Source: Gigaspora rosea (Eukaryota > Glomeromycota > Glomeromycetes > Diversisporales > Gigasporaceae). Taken from it: a DNA stretch of 64,000 nucleotides. Location: assembly GCA_003550325.1 (NCBI GenBank), contig QKWP01000637.1, positions 167,820 through 231,819 of the forward strand, given 5' to 3'. Positions 22,400-33,340 of this stretch are shown here, in pieces; the first letter of the stretch is position 1; every line of letters starts with the position of its first letter. The notes beneath the pieces are model-generated. The model worked only from the letters and a program-made list of their open reading frames with translations, was not told where the DNA came from and ran no database searches. Made by a program: the position numbers and the translations under genes.

Positions 22400-22920
22400 T
22401 GATATCAGTAGTTAGTTAAATCTCCGATTCCATTACGATAACAAACCAATATGACCCAGATCTAAGGATTTTTGATAATATTCAAATGCTTTCTTTCCGT
22501 TCTTTGGGGCTCCAATTCCGTAATGATAAAAAAAAACCAACATTAAATATCCCATTAATATGACAGATTCTTGATAATATTTAAAGGCTTTTTTCGCATC
22601 AATTTTGACACCGATGCCTTATTCATAACAGATACCAGCACTCTGGATTCCTTTAGCGAAACCTCAATAGCAAATTTATGGTAATACTCAAAGGCTTTAT
22701 AATCGCCATTTTCAATTCCGATTCCTTTTCCAACATTAAACGCCCCTTGAGCAGCACCCAGACCAAAGATTTTTTATAAAATTCAAAGGGCTTTATATTT
22801 GTCCTTTTCGATTCCGATTCTTTTTCATAAATAATACCCAATTTTAAATGTTTCTTGAACAGCACCCAGATCGGAAGATTTTTTAAAAGGCTATATATTA
22901 GTTTTTCTCGATTTTAGTTT
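22400..22920 (-). pseudogene. Sel1-like repeat gene remnant
   Basis: The minus strand encodes at least four Sel1-type repeats in changing frames: AVQETFKIGYYL...GIEKDKYKA, GAAQGAFNVGKGIGIENGDY then KAFEYYHKFA, SAGICYE-stop-GIGVKIDAKKAF and YHYGIGAPKNGKKAFEYYQK. The A..LG..Y..G.G...D..KA..YY.K spacing of the family is clear. Homopolymer frameshifts and stops disable it. It lies upstream of and in the same orientation as the kinase remnant; fused or tandem kinase/Sel1 genes are common in arbuscular mycorrhizal fungi (established knowledge, not verified here). Confidence 0.68.
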
Positions 22921-22947
22921 ATCTAAAAAAAAATTGGCTGATCTATC

Positions 22948-23660
22948 ACATGTTACATTCTGATATTTCAACTGGTGGCCCTTGTTCTAGCCATTAATTC
23001 CATATCAGAATGTATTTCTTATGCCGGGTTACACATTTAAAAAAATATATTGCAATAAATTGTTTTATTTAAACTTTAATGATTTCTCAACAATTATCTA
23101 TAAATTCGGTAAATTTTTATTTTAATTCTATAAATTTGTAGAATTAGAATAAAAAAAATTTTCATCAAAATTGGATAGATAGTTGAGAAATATTGATTGA
23201 AAGTTAAAGAAAAATTTAGCGCTGCATTTCTTTTAAAATTTTGAACGAAGATTACTCGACATATATTTGATTAAATTCGGATCAAAATGGTTATTTTGCA
23301 GAATCAAAATAAAAAAATAGACCGAATTTGATCAAATATATGTCGAGTAATCTTTGTTCCAAAATTTAGCCTAAATTTTTTTTTAACTTTCAATCATAAA
23401 AAAAATTTTTTTTTAATCCTACAAACTTATAAATTTAAAATAAAAAAAAATTTGCATCGAATTTGGTTCAGTAGATATCGAGAAATTTTCATTTAAATTT
23501 TAAAAACCATATGGTTTTTTTTAAACTTTAAATGAAATTTTCTCGATAACTACCAGGTCAAACTCAATGAAACAAACTTTTTTATTTCAATTTTACAAGC
23601 CTGTAGAATTAAAATAAAAAATTTTATTAAGTTTAATTCATAGTCGTTGAGAAACCTTCG
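22948..23660. repeat. Fold-back module B cluster
   Basis: Three successive inverted arms use the same vocabulary: TTTCTCAACAA..., TTTTATTTTAATTCTA-x-AA-x-TTGTAGAATT and GTAGTTGAGAAA. One hairpin (23240-23360) pairs CGAAGATTACTCGACATATA with its inverse. The same vocabulary recurs at 51055-51900. Another short inverted pair (ACATTCTGATAT...ATATCAGAATGT) lies at 22951-23016. Confidence 0.6.
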
Positions 23661-23729
23661 CTAGAAGATATAAAAATACCCATATTACAGCCAATAAAAA
23701 ATTAGTAAATGCCATGAGTCACAGTCAAA

Positions 23730-23904
23730 TTTTTTTCAGGGGCTTTACAGACGGAAAATGCCGAAACTACGATTATAAATGCAATTTCCGTCGGACAATT
23801 AGCCAATCGGAGCTTTTAAAGATGTCATCACTTATTAACCAATAAAATCAACCTTTTTATCTATGCTGATAAAATGTTTAACAAAAAAAAAAAAATTCAG
23901 AAAA
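23730..23904 (+). promoter_or_regulatory. Presumed promoter of the PAM18/TIM14 gene
   Basis: The 170 bp upstream of the start contain CCAAT twice (about 23801 and 23840) and an inverted pair ACGGAAAATGCCG / GCAATTTCCGT. No clear TATA box is present, as is usual for housekeeping genes. Function is inferred from position only. Confidence 0.35.
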
Positions 23905-24412
23905 ATGGTAATATAATCCTCTTTGTAAGGTAGTAAATCCAAATTCATGTTCATTTAACTTATGTAACATTCTATCTAAACGCTAGTCGACACCTATCAT
24001 AATTGGCGCCGTAGTTACAGCTGCAGCATTGGCCAGTAGGTGGGCACTCAAAGCTGCTCAAAATTCTAAACCGTTGGCTTCAAGAACGGTATTTAATAAT
24101 TCGGCATCCAAGAAGCGGCCAATAGGAGGATTTGAACGTAAGATTACTAGACAGGAAGCAATACAGATTTTGGGGTTACGGTACTTTAGAAAAAAGTTTA
24201 AGGAAATTATTTGAAAATATAAAAATATATATATATTAATTTTGCGTTGTAAAATTATTATTGATAGAGACTCTGGCATTAATAAAGCCAAAATTAAAGA
24301 AGCACATCGCCGAATTATGCTTCTTAACCATCCTGATCGTGGAGGGTCTCCTTATTTGGCAAGTAAAATTAACGAAGCAAAAGATTTTCTCGAAAAATCC
24401 GCACGGTCCTAA
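23905..24412 (+). CDS. PAM18: PAM18/TIM14, J-domain subunit of the mitochondrial import motor
   Basis: Three exons: 23905-23907 (only the ATG), 23987-24180 and 24268-24412, with GT...AG introns of 79 and 87 bp. The spliced length of 342 bp gives 113 residues, normal for the family. The N-terminus [20 protein letters not shown] is the single membrane segment that anchors the protein in the inner mitochondrial membrane. [19 protein letters not shown] is the conserved lead into the J domain; the HPD tripeptide (residues 87-89) in [12 protein letters not shown] stimulates the ATPase of matrix Hsp70 at the TIM23 channel, and the protein ends [15 protein letters not shown]. The start was chosen because the intron directly after ATG restores the MSTPII start typical of fungal homologues; the later ATG at 24029 would remove most of the membrane segment. 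This is the clearest housekeeping gene in the window and looks intact. Confidence 0.94.
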
Positions 24413-25907
24413 TGAATTAATTTCTTAATCGAGTTCTAGGATGATTACTAGATTTTCAAATAAAGACTTTATAGAATATATGCATAAATAGCTTTGCGAT
24501 CTATTGCTGTTTAAATTGAATTGAAACACCTAATGTTAACATTGAGTGTGAATTCAGAATTAATTTTAAGTTAGTTCTTTAATAATCTGAGTGAACTTAA
24601 AATTTCCGTTTCAACTTGAGTGCATATATTATATTTAGAATGTTGATAAATCTAGCAAGGTTTTATTCCGATGTATAAATATAGAACATAGTTTTCTAAT
24701 TACAAAAATATTCTTGATAATAATATTGGCCATGCACTATCAGAAAAATATTTAGAAAAACTTAATATGTTGTATTTCAATAAGAAAAATTAGAATAAAT
24801 ATAAGATTAAATGAAAGCATAGTTTAGTGCAATTAGCAAGCGACTACAGTATTAGTAGCATAACCCTGGATACCCTAATAATGACTAAACATTGATACTT
24901 GCAGGCAAAAACCTGGGCAAATCCCAAACCCCAAAATATTGCTGTTTATCAAAAAAAAATAAAATAAAATTTGCAAATATATATTATAATATATATAATT
25001 ATGATCATATATATTATTTGTAAGAATAAAGATAATAATAAAATTTTTTGAGATATGAGTTTGGGATTTGGCGCGGATGAACTAACTTTAATGTAGTTTG
25101 GGATTTTGTCAGCAAGTTAAATCATTGGTCATTTAAAAGGTGACTTATTAACACTATTATAAAATAAGGTTGGCTAGGTCTGCTCTTTCCGCTGATTATC
25201 TAATATTATCAAACATTTATAGCGAAAAATGGCTTAAAAGGGTTTTACAAAATTGAACTATTGTGTAGTTTATTATTTTCTTGCTTTTGCAAATTATAAA
25301 TAAAAATTATATGTAATATATAATATAGTCACAAAAGCAATCTAATTACGAATTACATTTAAACAAAATCATTGAAACAAATTTCATTATAGCCATTATC
25401 GTTACCACAATTTTAGAAGCGTTATCAACTTGGGTGGCTCGGCTTCAAAATCCATGGCTTTAGCATGAATAATAGTTGTTAAGACCATGGCTCAAATCAT
25501 CACTCCCAAACAATCACTTTGTGATACGAGTCGAAGTAAAAAAATTTTTTAGAAGTTATTAAGCAAAAAGATAGGTCTAAACTATTAAATTTAATTTATA
25601 ATAATAATAGTCTTTAACGCTTTGATCCCAACTGTCATTTCAAATATATACATATTTGGTCAAGCTTAATAATAAAAAAAAAATGTCTTTAACAATTCAT
25701 TAGATATATATTTATATACAATATATACACAGTATATAGATAATTTTTTATTGCTAATTAAATTATATTTTAGCTAATACAACAAAATACTAATTATCAA
25801 GAAGTATAATATATGTTTATAAGCGTATAGATAGTATAAAAAACCAAATCTAATTACCAAAATAATAGAATTAAACCATATTAGTTATTTTTGATATAGT
25901 TACAACT
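24413..25907. other. AT-rich intergenic region downstream of PAM18
   Basis: No gene seen. A possible small inverted element lies at about 24898-25125, where AAATCCCAAAC pairs with GTTTGGGATTT on the other side. No TSD was found. Confidence 0.4.
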
Positions 25908-26150
25908 ATATAGTGACGAAATTATTTTGGGTTTTGGGACCCAAAATTAAAATTTTTTTCCAAAATTATTTTTGACCTATTTTACTTAAAACCTGAAATT
26001 TTTTGATGCTTTTTTTGAATAGACGAAATTATAAGGAACATAAATATATAAATTTTATTTGCTCTTCCTTATAAAAATTTTTAATTTATTTTTGGGAACC
26101 TGAAATAGGCTTTTTTCAAAAATCAATTTTGGTGGCATGTATAGTTACAA
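25908..26150 (+). repeat. Dispersed repeat, copy B, with a 16-bp flanking duplication
   Basis: The repeat (about 25916-26137) is the inverse of 13555-13755. It is flanked on both sides by TATAGTTACAACTATA (25904-25917 region and 26137-26153 region), which would be an unusually long TSD, more like retroposition than a DNA transposon. No poly-A tail is visible, and the flanking sequence is itself palindromic, so this is uncertain. Confidence 0.55.
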
Positions 26151-26153
26151 CTA

Positions 26154-27660
26154 TATATAAAACATATTCTTTTAGAAATATAAGAGGCTTTACTGCTATT
26201 AACTAGTTAAATTTAATTGATTTTTATTTGTCAAATTTGTGCTTATAATTATAAAAAATTTCTAACAAAATACTAGTGTATAAAACAAGTATTAATTAAA
26301 AATTAATTGATTTACAAATTCATATAATATATATTGTAAATTGCAAACCAAAAAAATTATCTGATTTAAGAATAGAGTAAGGGTTAGATTTAAACTTGAA
26401 AAGATTTATAATTTATACTAAAATTTGACAAAAAATATTTTTTGTTAGAATCCTAAAGTAGGTTTATATTAGGATTTTGAGATATCAATATACCCATATT
26501 TTATACACTAGTATACAAATAGAAATAGATATAATTATAATATAAAATTAATACAAAAATTATATATTACATCTATAGATTCAATAATATTAATATAAAA
26601 GTTTGTATAATATATAATTTTTTATAAAAAAAAAAACCAAATTTTAATTAATATTAAAGTTAGAATTAGGCCTAAGATTAAGTTCAAAATTTTATAAAAA
26701 ATTTTTTTGTTAGAGCTTCAAATTTATATTATCTCTTAATCTGTAAAGGTTTGTAGACAAATTTGTCTGCATAATTACTATAATATATCTTTGATCTATT
26801 TTTTTAATTATTTAAAATATTTAAATAAAATTTGGTATAATAATATAAATATATTTATTCCTTATCTAGGGTGAGATTTGATATTTCTTATCCCTATATT
26901 AAACTGGTTCAAACTGGTTCAACATAAGAATTTGAATACTATATTGTTGTAAAATAACAGGCATGGACATTATTTCAAGATTCAGCCTAAATTATACTTA
27001 ATTTAGAACAAAAATTGTAATTTTACTCTGTGTATTATTTTGCTATATTAATAATAAATTCATATATAAAACTTTACTAATTAATATATATACTTTATGT
27101 TATTTAACCTTATAAACTTTATGAATTTTGAACTTTATAATCAACTTATACAATTATCCATATTGCTATAAAAATTTTATAACAATCAAATCTATAATAT
27201 CTAACTATACTTTTATTTAAATTAAGAATGATGTTCAATAATACATACAGAGTTTTTTTCAGGACATACTAAAATCTTGTTTCCTATTCTTGGCTTATTA
27301 GTCATAAATGCCAATTACACAGTAATAAAAAGATAAGTACATTAGATATATAGTATATTATTACTCTGTTTATCTGTTTTTAGATTTCACAAGTACAATG
27401 GGTTTCAGAGTAAATTTCTTATCTAATGCTTTGAAATTCCAATGCCTTAGTATGGTATAAATGTCTAGTTTACTAAAATTAGTTAAACTAATTTAATTGA
27501 AAATTTTTTTAAGATATATAACCTTTTATAAAATAACACTTTGTTATTTATCTTCTTTAGCCAATATTATAAAATCAACTTGTTTTTTTTCAAGTTTTTT
27601 ATATGGTTATAAATTTTTTCTAATTCTAATCACAGTATTGTCATATCATTGTGTAGCAGC
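26154..27660. other. AT-rich region with one isolated TIR end
   Basis: At 26732-26775 a single end (TCTCTTAATCTGT, then AGACAAATTTGTCTGC) matches the left end of the element at 36461, but no partner end was found. Nothing else was recognised. Confidence 0.4.
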
Positions 27661-27666
27661 TAAGTA

Positions 27667-27841
27667 GAACCCCAAAATATACATAGATAGATCAGGTTAA
27701 TTAAAATTTACTAAAAAAAAAAAGATCTGCAGAAAAACCTCAAAAATAAGCAAAAAATTACCATAAATAGAAAAGATCTGTATAAAAACACCAAAAATAA
27801 ACAAACTAATACCTGAACTATCTATGTATATTTCAGGGTCC
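27667..27841. mobile_element. 175-bp TA-duplicating MITE
   Basis: The ends GAACCCCAAAATATACATAG and, inverted, GGACCCTGAAATATACATAG are flanked by TA (27665-27666, 27842-27843). The halves also share AGATCTG and ACC-rich motifs. A decayed relative may be the segment 33040-33330. Confidence 0.7.
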
Positions 27842-27843
27842 TA

Positions 27844-28490
27844 ACTAAGTATAGGACTTTATAAAAGCTTAATAGTAGAATAGATCTATACAAATCAAAT
27901 GCTAAAACTCAATATATGATTCTATTATTTTTGGTTCATTTTGTTGCTAAAGGTGCTAAATAACTACTAGATAATTTTGGTATTTTATTAGCATTCTTTT
28001 TGCCACTCTTGTAGTAAACTGTTTATCTCTTGTATTTTATGTATTTCTTGTTGTTGTAAATTAATATTAATTTTAAAAGTATTTAATTGTTACTGAATTT
28101 GTTTAGGCATTTGAGTACTAATATTAAAAAAGTTACCTTTCTTCCTAGACAACAAGTAGTTTGTTCAATATTATCTAGCCCAACTGGCAAAGATATTTTA
28201 GCTCTACTGTCTCCTAAAGAAGTCAGATAGGTTACTAACTTAATATTTAACTCTATTGATAAAACAACAAACAAGCCAAGTACCAATGAGCTATTTAATA
28301 TCTTCTGCAATTAATTAATCAATTAAATATAATATAACTACATATTGTAGTATTAATGATTCATTGTAACACTATCTGAATTGTAATATTTTTTCAAAAC
28401 TTGATTAGTTTTGGTTAATTTTCGAGCTCTAGATTTATTAAAGAAATTAATTACAATGAATATTCTTAATAATAAAAAAAATATATTTAT
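27844..28490. other. AT-rich spacer
   Basis: No feature I can support. Confidence 0.4.
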
Positions 28491-29014
28491 TGTTACAAGC
28501 GACTATAGCCTTCTATATAGTACTTGCAACACAGCACACAGCGACAGGGATCTTGTAAGGATCAGAGAAGATATGAAGCGGTGTGGAAGTGGAATATTAC
28601 TTCACTAGAGCGGTTCAGTGTATATTTATTAATTAACAAGAGTATTATTTATTTAGCAAAGATATATTTTATTAATTTGGATAATAATATTCGAGAGATA
28701 CAATTATTTAAGTATTGGAGGGAGNNNNNNNNNNNNNNNNNNNNNNNNNNNNNNNNNNNNNNNNNNNNNNNNNNNNNNNNNNNNNNNNNNNNNNNNNNNN
28801 NNNNNNNNNNNNNNNNNNNNNNNNNNNNNNNNNNNNNNNNNNNNNNNNNNNNNNNNNNNNNNNNNNNNNNNNNNNNNNNNNNNNNNNNNNNNNNNNTAAT
28901 GTAATAAAGTAATAATGTAATAAAGTAATAAAGTAATAAAGTAATACAACTATACAATAATAGAAACACTTAGAATATTCTAGCGTTTAGAATTTAGAAA
29001 CCTGTTCTATAACA
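28491..29014. mobile_element. Candidate solo LTR spanning the assembly gap
   Basis: The segment begins TGTTACAAGCGAC and ends CTATAACA, that is TGTTA...TAACA termini. TTAT stands on both sides (28487-28490, 29015-29018). It contains the gap and a TAATAAAG microsatellite. A short TSD and TG...CA ends fit an LTR. The interior cannot be checked because 172 bases are unknown. Confidence 0.42.
28725..28896. other. Assembly gap (172 N) next to a TAATAAAG microsatellite
   Basis: All N. The right flank (28897-28945) is a tandem AAAGTAATAATGTAAT-type repeat, which probably caused the gap. Translations across it are meaningless. Confidence 0.98.
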
Positions 29015-29273
29015 TTATCTTTGATTTTTTTTAGTTATTTCTTCATAAATATATAAAAAGCTATATAAAGTATTATTTAAATTCAATAATATTAAATATT
29101 TCTCTTTAAGATTTTGAATCTGTTGTTTTGATTCTGCAGTTCATTTTTAGTTTAACAGATTTCTAAAAACTATAAAGTTAATAAGAAAATAAAAGAGTGA
29201 CTTAGATTATAGTTATTCTTGTATCTGTCTTTTTAAAATTTTGTTTATTCAGAAAAAATTAATGTATTTTTTA

Positions 29274-30380
29274 TAGAGATGTGCAAATGCATGTTTTTTT
29301 GATCTTGCATTGCATAATGCAGCATTATGCTGCATTATGCTGCATGATGCATTATGCTATTCTGCATAATATATAAAAAATAGCCAAAAAATATTATCAT
29401 GCAAATTTAAAAATACAAATTATAAATAATAATATAAATGATTTAAATTATATTTTTAAAGTACAAAATAAGATTAGAATTAGGGGGCATCCATAAATAA
29501 CGTTATGTACTCCCTCATAGTAGCGCTGGACCCCCCTCTACTATATAAAAAAATTTTTCAAAATCCGTATGTTTATATATAAAATTTTACAAAAACTTGA
29601 ATATATTGTGACACAGTGCTCCGATTTGGATAATTTAGGTACCATTCGATTCGCCTCAGTGAGACGAATCCAATGATACCAAAATCATTTCATTTGGATT
29701 ACTAGATCAATAGTTATTCACAAAAAACTATTGATTTTTTAGTAATTTTATAAGAAAACATAATAACCAATAGTATTTGGCCAATAAAATTTGATCCAGC
29801 GATCCAAATGAAATGAAATTGGTACCATTCGACTCCTCTCACCGAGACGAATCGAATGGTATCAAAATTATTAAATTTGGACCACTGGTTCAATTTTTAG
29901 CCAATTTTTAAAAAATTACGTTATATTTTTTTGACCCCTACTTATTGAGAAAAACGTTATTGTTCGTCCAACCCCCTTGTATAACGTTATTTATGGATGC
30001 CCCCTTAATAGTACAAAAGAAAATGTAGTAAAACTACTACAAGGCTATAAAACCACTACCATGAGAGTACTATGAGATAAAAGACCACTATAAGAATGTT
30101 GTAGATCTAATACAATGCCGTAAGACTGCCATAAAGCCCCAAAAACACCAAAAAATATTAGATTGGTATTAATGAAGATAAACAAAACAAGTAGTAATAC
30201 AAGTATTCACTATAATGTATATACACAAAATAATAATTTTATTACTATAGTTAAAAATTTTTGAATCAATTTATATAATAATTTCTATATACATTTTGAA
30301 ATTTTAGATAGCCTGCATTGCATTATGCTGCATTATGTAGCATGCAACATTGAATACATAATGCATTTTGCACATCTCTA
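29274..30380. mobile_element. hAT-type MITE (TAGAGATGTGCA ends) with nested PIF-like MITE
   Basis: The ends TAGAGATGTGCAAATGCAT and, inverted, TAGAGATGTGCAAAATGCAT are flanked by the exact 8-bp duplication ATTTTTTA (29266-29273, 30381-30388). GCATTATGC and GCATAATGC motifs fill both subterminal regions. After removing the inner element the host MITE would be about 580 bp. Confidence 0.88.
29483..30004. mobile_element. PIF/Harbinger-like MITE with TTA duplication, nested
   Basis: The ends GGGGGCATCCATAAATAACG are identical over 20 bp when inverted, flanked by TTA (29480-29482, 30005-30007). The interior is a hairpin using a variant of module A (CAGTGAGACGAATCCAATG and inverse). It inserted into the hAT-type MITE around it, hence is younger. 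Confidence 0.87.
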
Positions 30381-30388
30381 ATTTTTTA

Positions 30389-31201
30389 GCTATTAGTTTT
30401 TTAAATTGAAAAAGTATACAAGTTAAACAATTTATTACAACAAAAAAAAAATTGCATTTTTTATTAATACAGATTAACTGATTATAATTAGAATTCAACA
30501 GCCAAATATACTAATTTAACTCTTTGCAAAACAAATATTATGATAATGTTCAATTCTTCTATATAAACTGCATTTATGATTCTTGTCTATTGCTAAATTT
30601 TGATCTACATTTTACTTTTTGAATTTGTCTTATTTCTGATTTTATTTGATAAATTTAACTGGTTTATTAGTTATCTTCAGTTATCTTCTCTTTAATTGGT
30701 ATTATAATGAATTTAAAACTTGTTTATAATCAAATAAATTTTTGTTTATACTTTAATTCTCATTCATAGCCATTCTTTTTTTTTTAAAGATTCTTGTTGC
30801 TTAGCTTTCTTTGCTTAATTTTTTGAGTAACTTTTTTATTGTTATATACTTTAATAAATTAAATTAATTTATTATTATTGTCTTGAATTGCAAATTGAAC
30901 TGCTTTTTTTGTTTTGCTCATTAAAGCACCAGATTTTAATCGAACTTAAGAAATTTTTTATAGCTTTGTTCTAAAAGAACATTATTGTTCACTATATATT
31001 ATTGAGTAAAAAACTGAGTCTATATTATTATAGCTAAAATTACAATTAATAATTGTAGTTTCCTTAAAGCAGAACTCATTTGAATCAATATATTCATCCT
31101 TAAACCAACAACTAAAGATTATTAATATGTGAAAACATGCTTTAAAAAAATCAACAAATACTTTAAAAAAGTGCTAACATATAATACCATAAGTAACAAG
31201 C
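30389..31201. other. AT-rich spacer
   Basis: On the minus strand near 30895-30960 a short frame (SGALMSKTKKAVQFAIQDNN) may be a gene relic, too short to assign. Nothing else was recognised. Confidence 0.3.
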
Positions 31202-31205
31202 TTAA

Positions 31206-31571
31206 GGATAGGGTGAACGTAGATCATTTTTCATATAATCTACATAGTATTTTAAAATTTTATATAGTAAATAAAAAAATGTTTCTGATAGATTTTTTTA
31301 AGGTCTTGTATAAAATTTATATAGTAGATAATTTTAAATAGTTTGTTTATAATAATGAATTTGTGCAATATCCATTGCTTTAAAAAAAATCAACTTTATA
31401 TATAATTAAATTTTTGTAGAACACTATATGATTTTTGTAGATTGTACAAAGAATTGATTGGTTAGATCATATGATGTTTACATGTAAATCATATGATATC
31501 ATATAAATTGGTTACACAAAGTTGATCTACAATTGATTTTATATGAAATTGGAAATTTGTACACTCTATCC
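31206..31571. mobile_element. TTAA-duplicating MITE, copy 2
   Basis: Full-length relative of 4668-5041 in the same orientation. The ends GGATAGGGTGAACG and, inverted, GGATAGAGTGTAC are flanked by TTAA (31202-31205, 31572-31575). The two copies together confirm the element boundaries. Confidence 0.85.
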
Positions 31572-31654
31572 TTAAAACAAGTGCACAAATACTCTCTATT
31601 ATTAAGTAAAATTACGTATTGGCAGTATTTGAAGTAGCCATATCGATAAATTTT

Positions 31655-31835
31655 TTAGATTTTCAGAATATCATCGGGATTAACTATTGCAATTAAAGAT
31701 TGCAAGTTAAAGTTTCCAATACTTTCCCAATTCTTGTTAGCTTCAACAGGAATTTCAAAGCTATTATCTGTTTCTTTATTAAAAAATAGTTCAAATAAAT
31801 TATTAACTAATATTAAAATTTTTGATATTTGTACT
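31655..31835 (-). pseudogene. Unidentified coding fragment
   Basis: A minus-strand frame of about 58 codons without an ATG reads LFELFFNKETDNSFEIP, then NWESIGNFNLQSLIAIVNPD, and stops at 31655-31657. Its composition (varied residues, Trp, Pro, Asp/Asn) differs from the Ile/Tyr/Phe noise of AT-rich chance frames, and a TTTATATTAG-like acceptor lies ahead. It may be a last exon or a relic. I do not recognise the family. Confidence 0.3.
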
Positions 31836-32306
31836 TTATAAATATAATAGCAAACAAACTAATATATTTGCTTATAATATGCATTATGAATTGGATATAT
31901 AATATATTGTTGTAGCTAAAGCTAAAATGGCTAAAGGCTAAAGCTAAAAATTTTAATTATTTTAATATGAAATTTTTAAAAATTTTTTGAATTTTTTGTT
32001 AGAAAGTTTTTTTATAAAATTATATTAGGTTTAGAGTTAGATTTAATAATAAAAAAGTATAAGTAGATTTTGATAAAGCTTATATTTTTAATCAAGGTTT
32101 CTAATTTTTAGCTTCAGCTATTTCTAGCTTTAGCTATAACACATATTTTTTTAAACCTAATCGATACTACTAAAAAAAGTTTGAATAAAAATAAAATAGT
32201 TGTATATACTATAATATAAATGCTTTCCAATTGAGTATTTATCAGCAAATTTTATATATATATATATCATTTACTAACCAGGTAAGATATATATTAATTA
32301 AAGATA

Positions 32307-33005
32307 TTGGTGAAATTAAACTATTTCACTAGGTGAGATAGTAAAATAGTTTCATCAAAATTACAACAAAATAAAATTTTGGTGAAATAGTGAAATTGGT
32401 GAATTGATGAATTGGTTAAACAGTAACTTGGTGAAAATGGAGAATTGGTGAATTGGTGAAATGGTGAATTAGTGAATTTTGAAATGGTGAATTGATGAAT
32501 TGATTGTCTTCTAAAAAAAGCACCTTTCCTTTCATTTATTTTAACAAGATCAATGAATTTGGTTTGTTAGAATAAAATTAAGGTAAAGTTACTTGCTTCT
32601 GTCACTTTACAAAATTTATTTTTATATTGTGCATATTGCATCTAAAACAGTTAACAGTTTTGATCTCTAAGTGTACTTATAAAAACATAAAATGTAAAAA
32701 TTTGAATAAAAACCTAACTTTTGAAAAGCAAATACAGTCTAAATTCCAGACTAAAATAATTCCGGACTCTGGAAATATACCATTTCACCATTCTGTCATT
32801 TCACCATTCCACCATCCCATCATTTCACCATTCACCAATTCACTGTCACCATTTTACCAATTTACCAATTCACCATTTTACTAATTCACCAATTTACCAA
32901 TTACACCAATTATACTAATTCACCAGTTATACCAGTTACACCATTGCCAATTAGTGATTGGTAAAATGGTGAAATCATTTCACCACTTTGATTTAATTTC
33001 ACCAG
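32307..33005. mobile_element. DNA element with GGTGAAATGGTGAATT subterminal repeats
   Basis: The left end TTGGTGAAATTAAA and inverted right end CTGGTGAAATTAAA delimit about 700 bp. The left third is filled with GGTGAA(T/A)T units and the right third with the reverse ATTCACC units (roughly fifteen or more on each side), around a plain centre (32510-32760). No exact TSD was found. The architecture resembles that of hAT elements with clustered transposase sites. Confidence 0.7.
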
Positions 33006-33009
33006 TATT

Positions 33010-33340
33010 TATAATATTGATACTTAATACCCCTGCAGGACCCCAGACATCTCTCATGTAGGTCATAACTGGATTTTGGCCAATTTTGACTAATTTGCAA
33101 ACAACAAAACTATATTTACTTAAATGACTTCTGATCCAGTAATCAGAATTGAATAAACTTTTTTTGTTAGATGCGCCTCACTAAGAGCTTCATTTTTAAA
33201 AAAAGTTCATTCAAATTGGACCACTAGATGCCAAGACAATTGCCAAACCCTGTTTTTTTGCTTTTTAAATTTTAGGGTTTTTGCTGAAATACATAATGTA
33301 TGACCTCTGTACTATATGTTCAGGGTTCTACTTTGCTGAT
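33010..33340. repeat. Eroded inverted-repeat element with module A-like text
   Basis: AGGACCCCAGACAT at the left and, inverted, AGAACCCTGAACAT at the right. The inside shows ACTTCTGATCCAGTAATCAGA...GCGCCTCACTAAGAG and its partner on the other arm, a distant version of fold-back module A. The boundaries are approximate. Confidence 0.45.

Noticed and set aside
28524-28969. Open frames across the N gap
   Set aside because: Runs of X come from unknown bases; the flanks are microsatellite.
32627-32884. Plus-strand frame rich in HHSVISPF / FTNSPFY repeats
   Set aside because: Translation of the ATTCACC subterminal repeats of the element 32307-33005.
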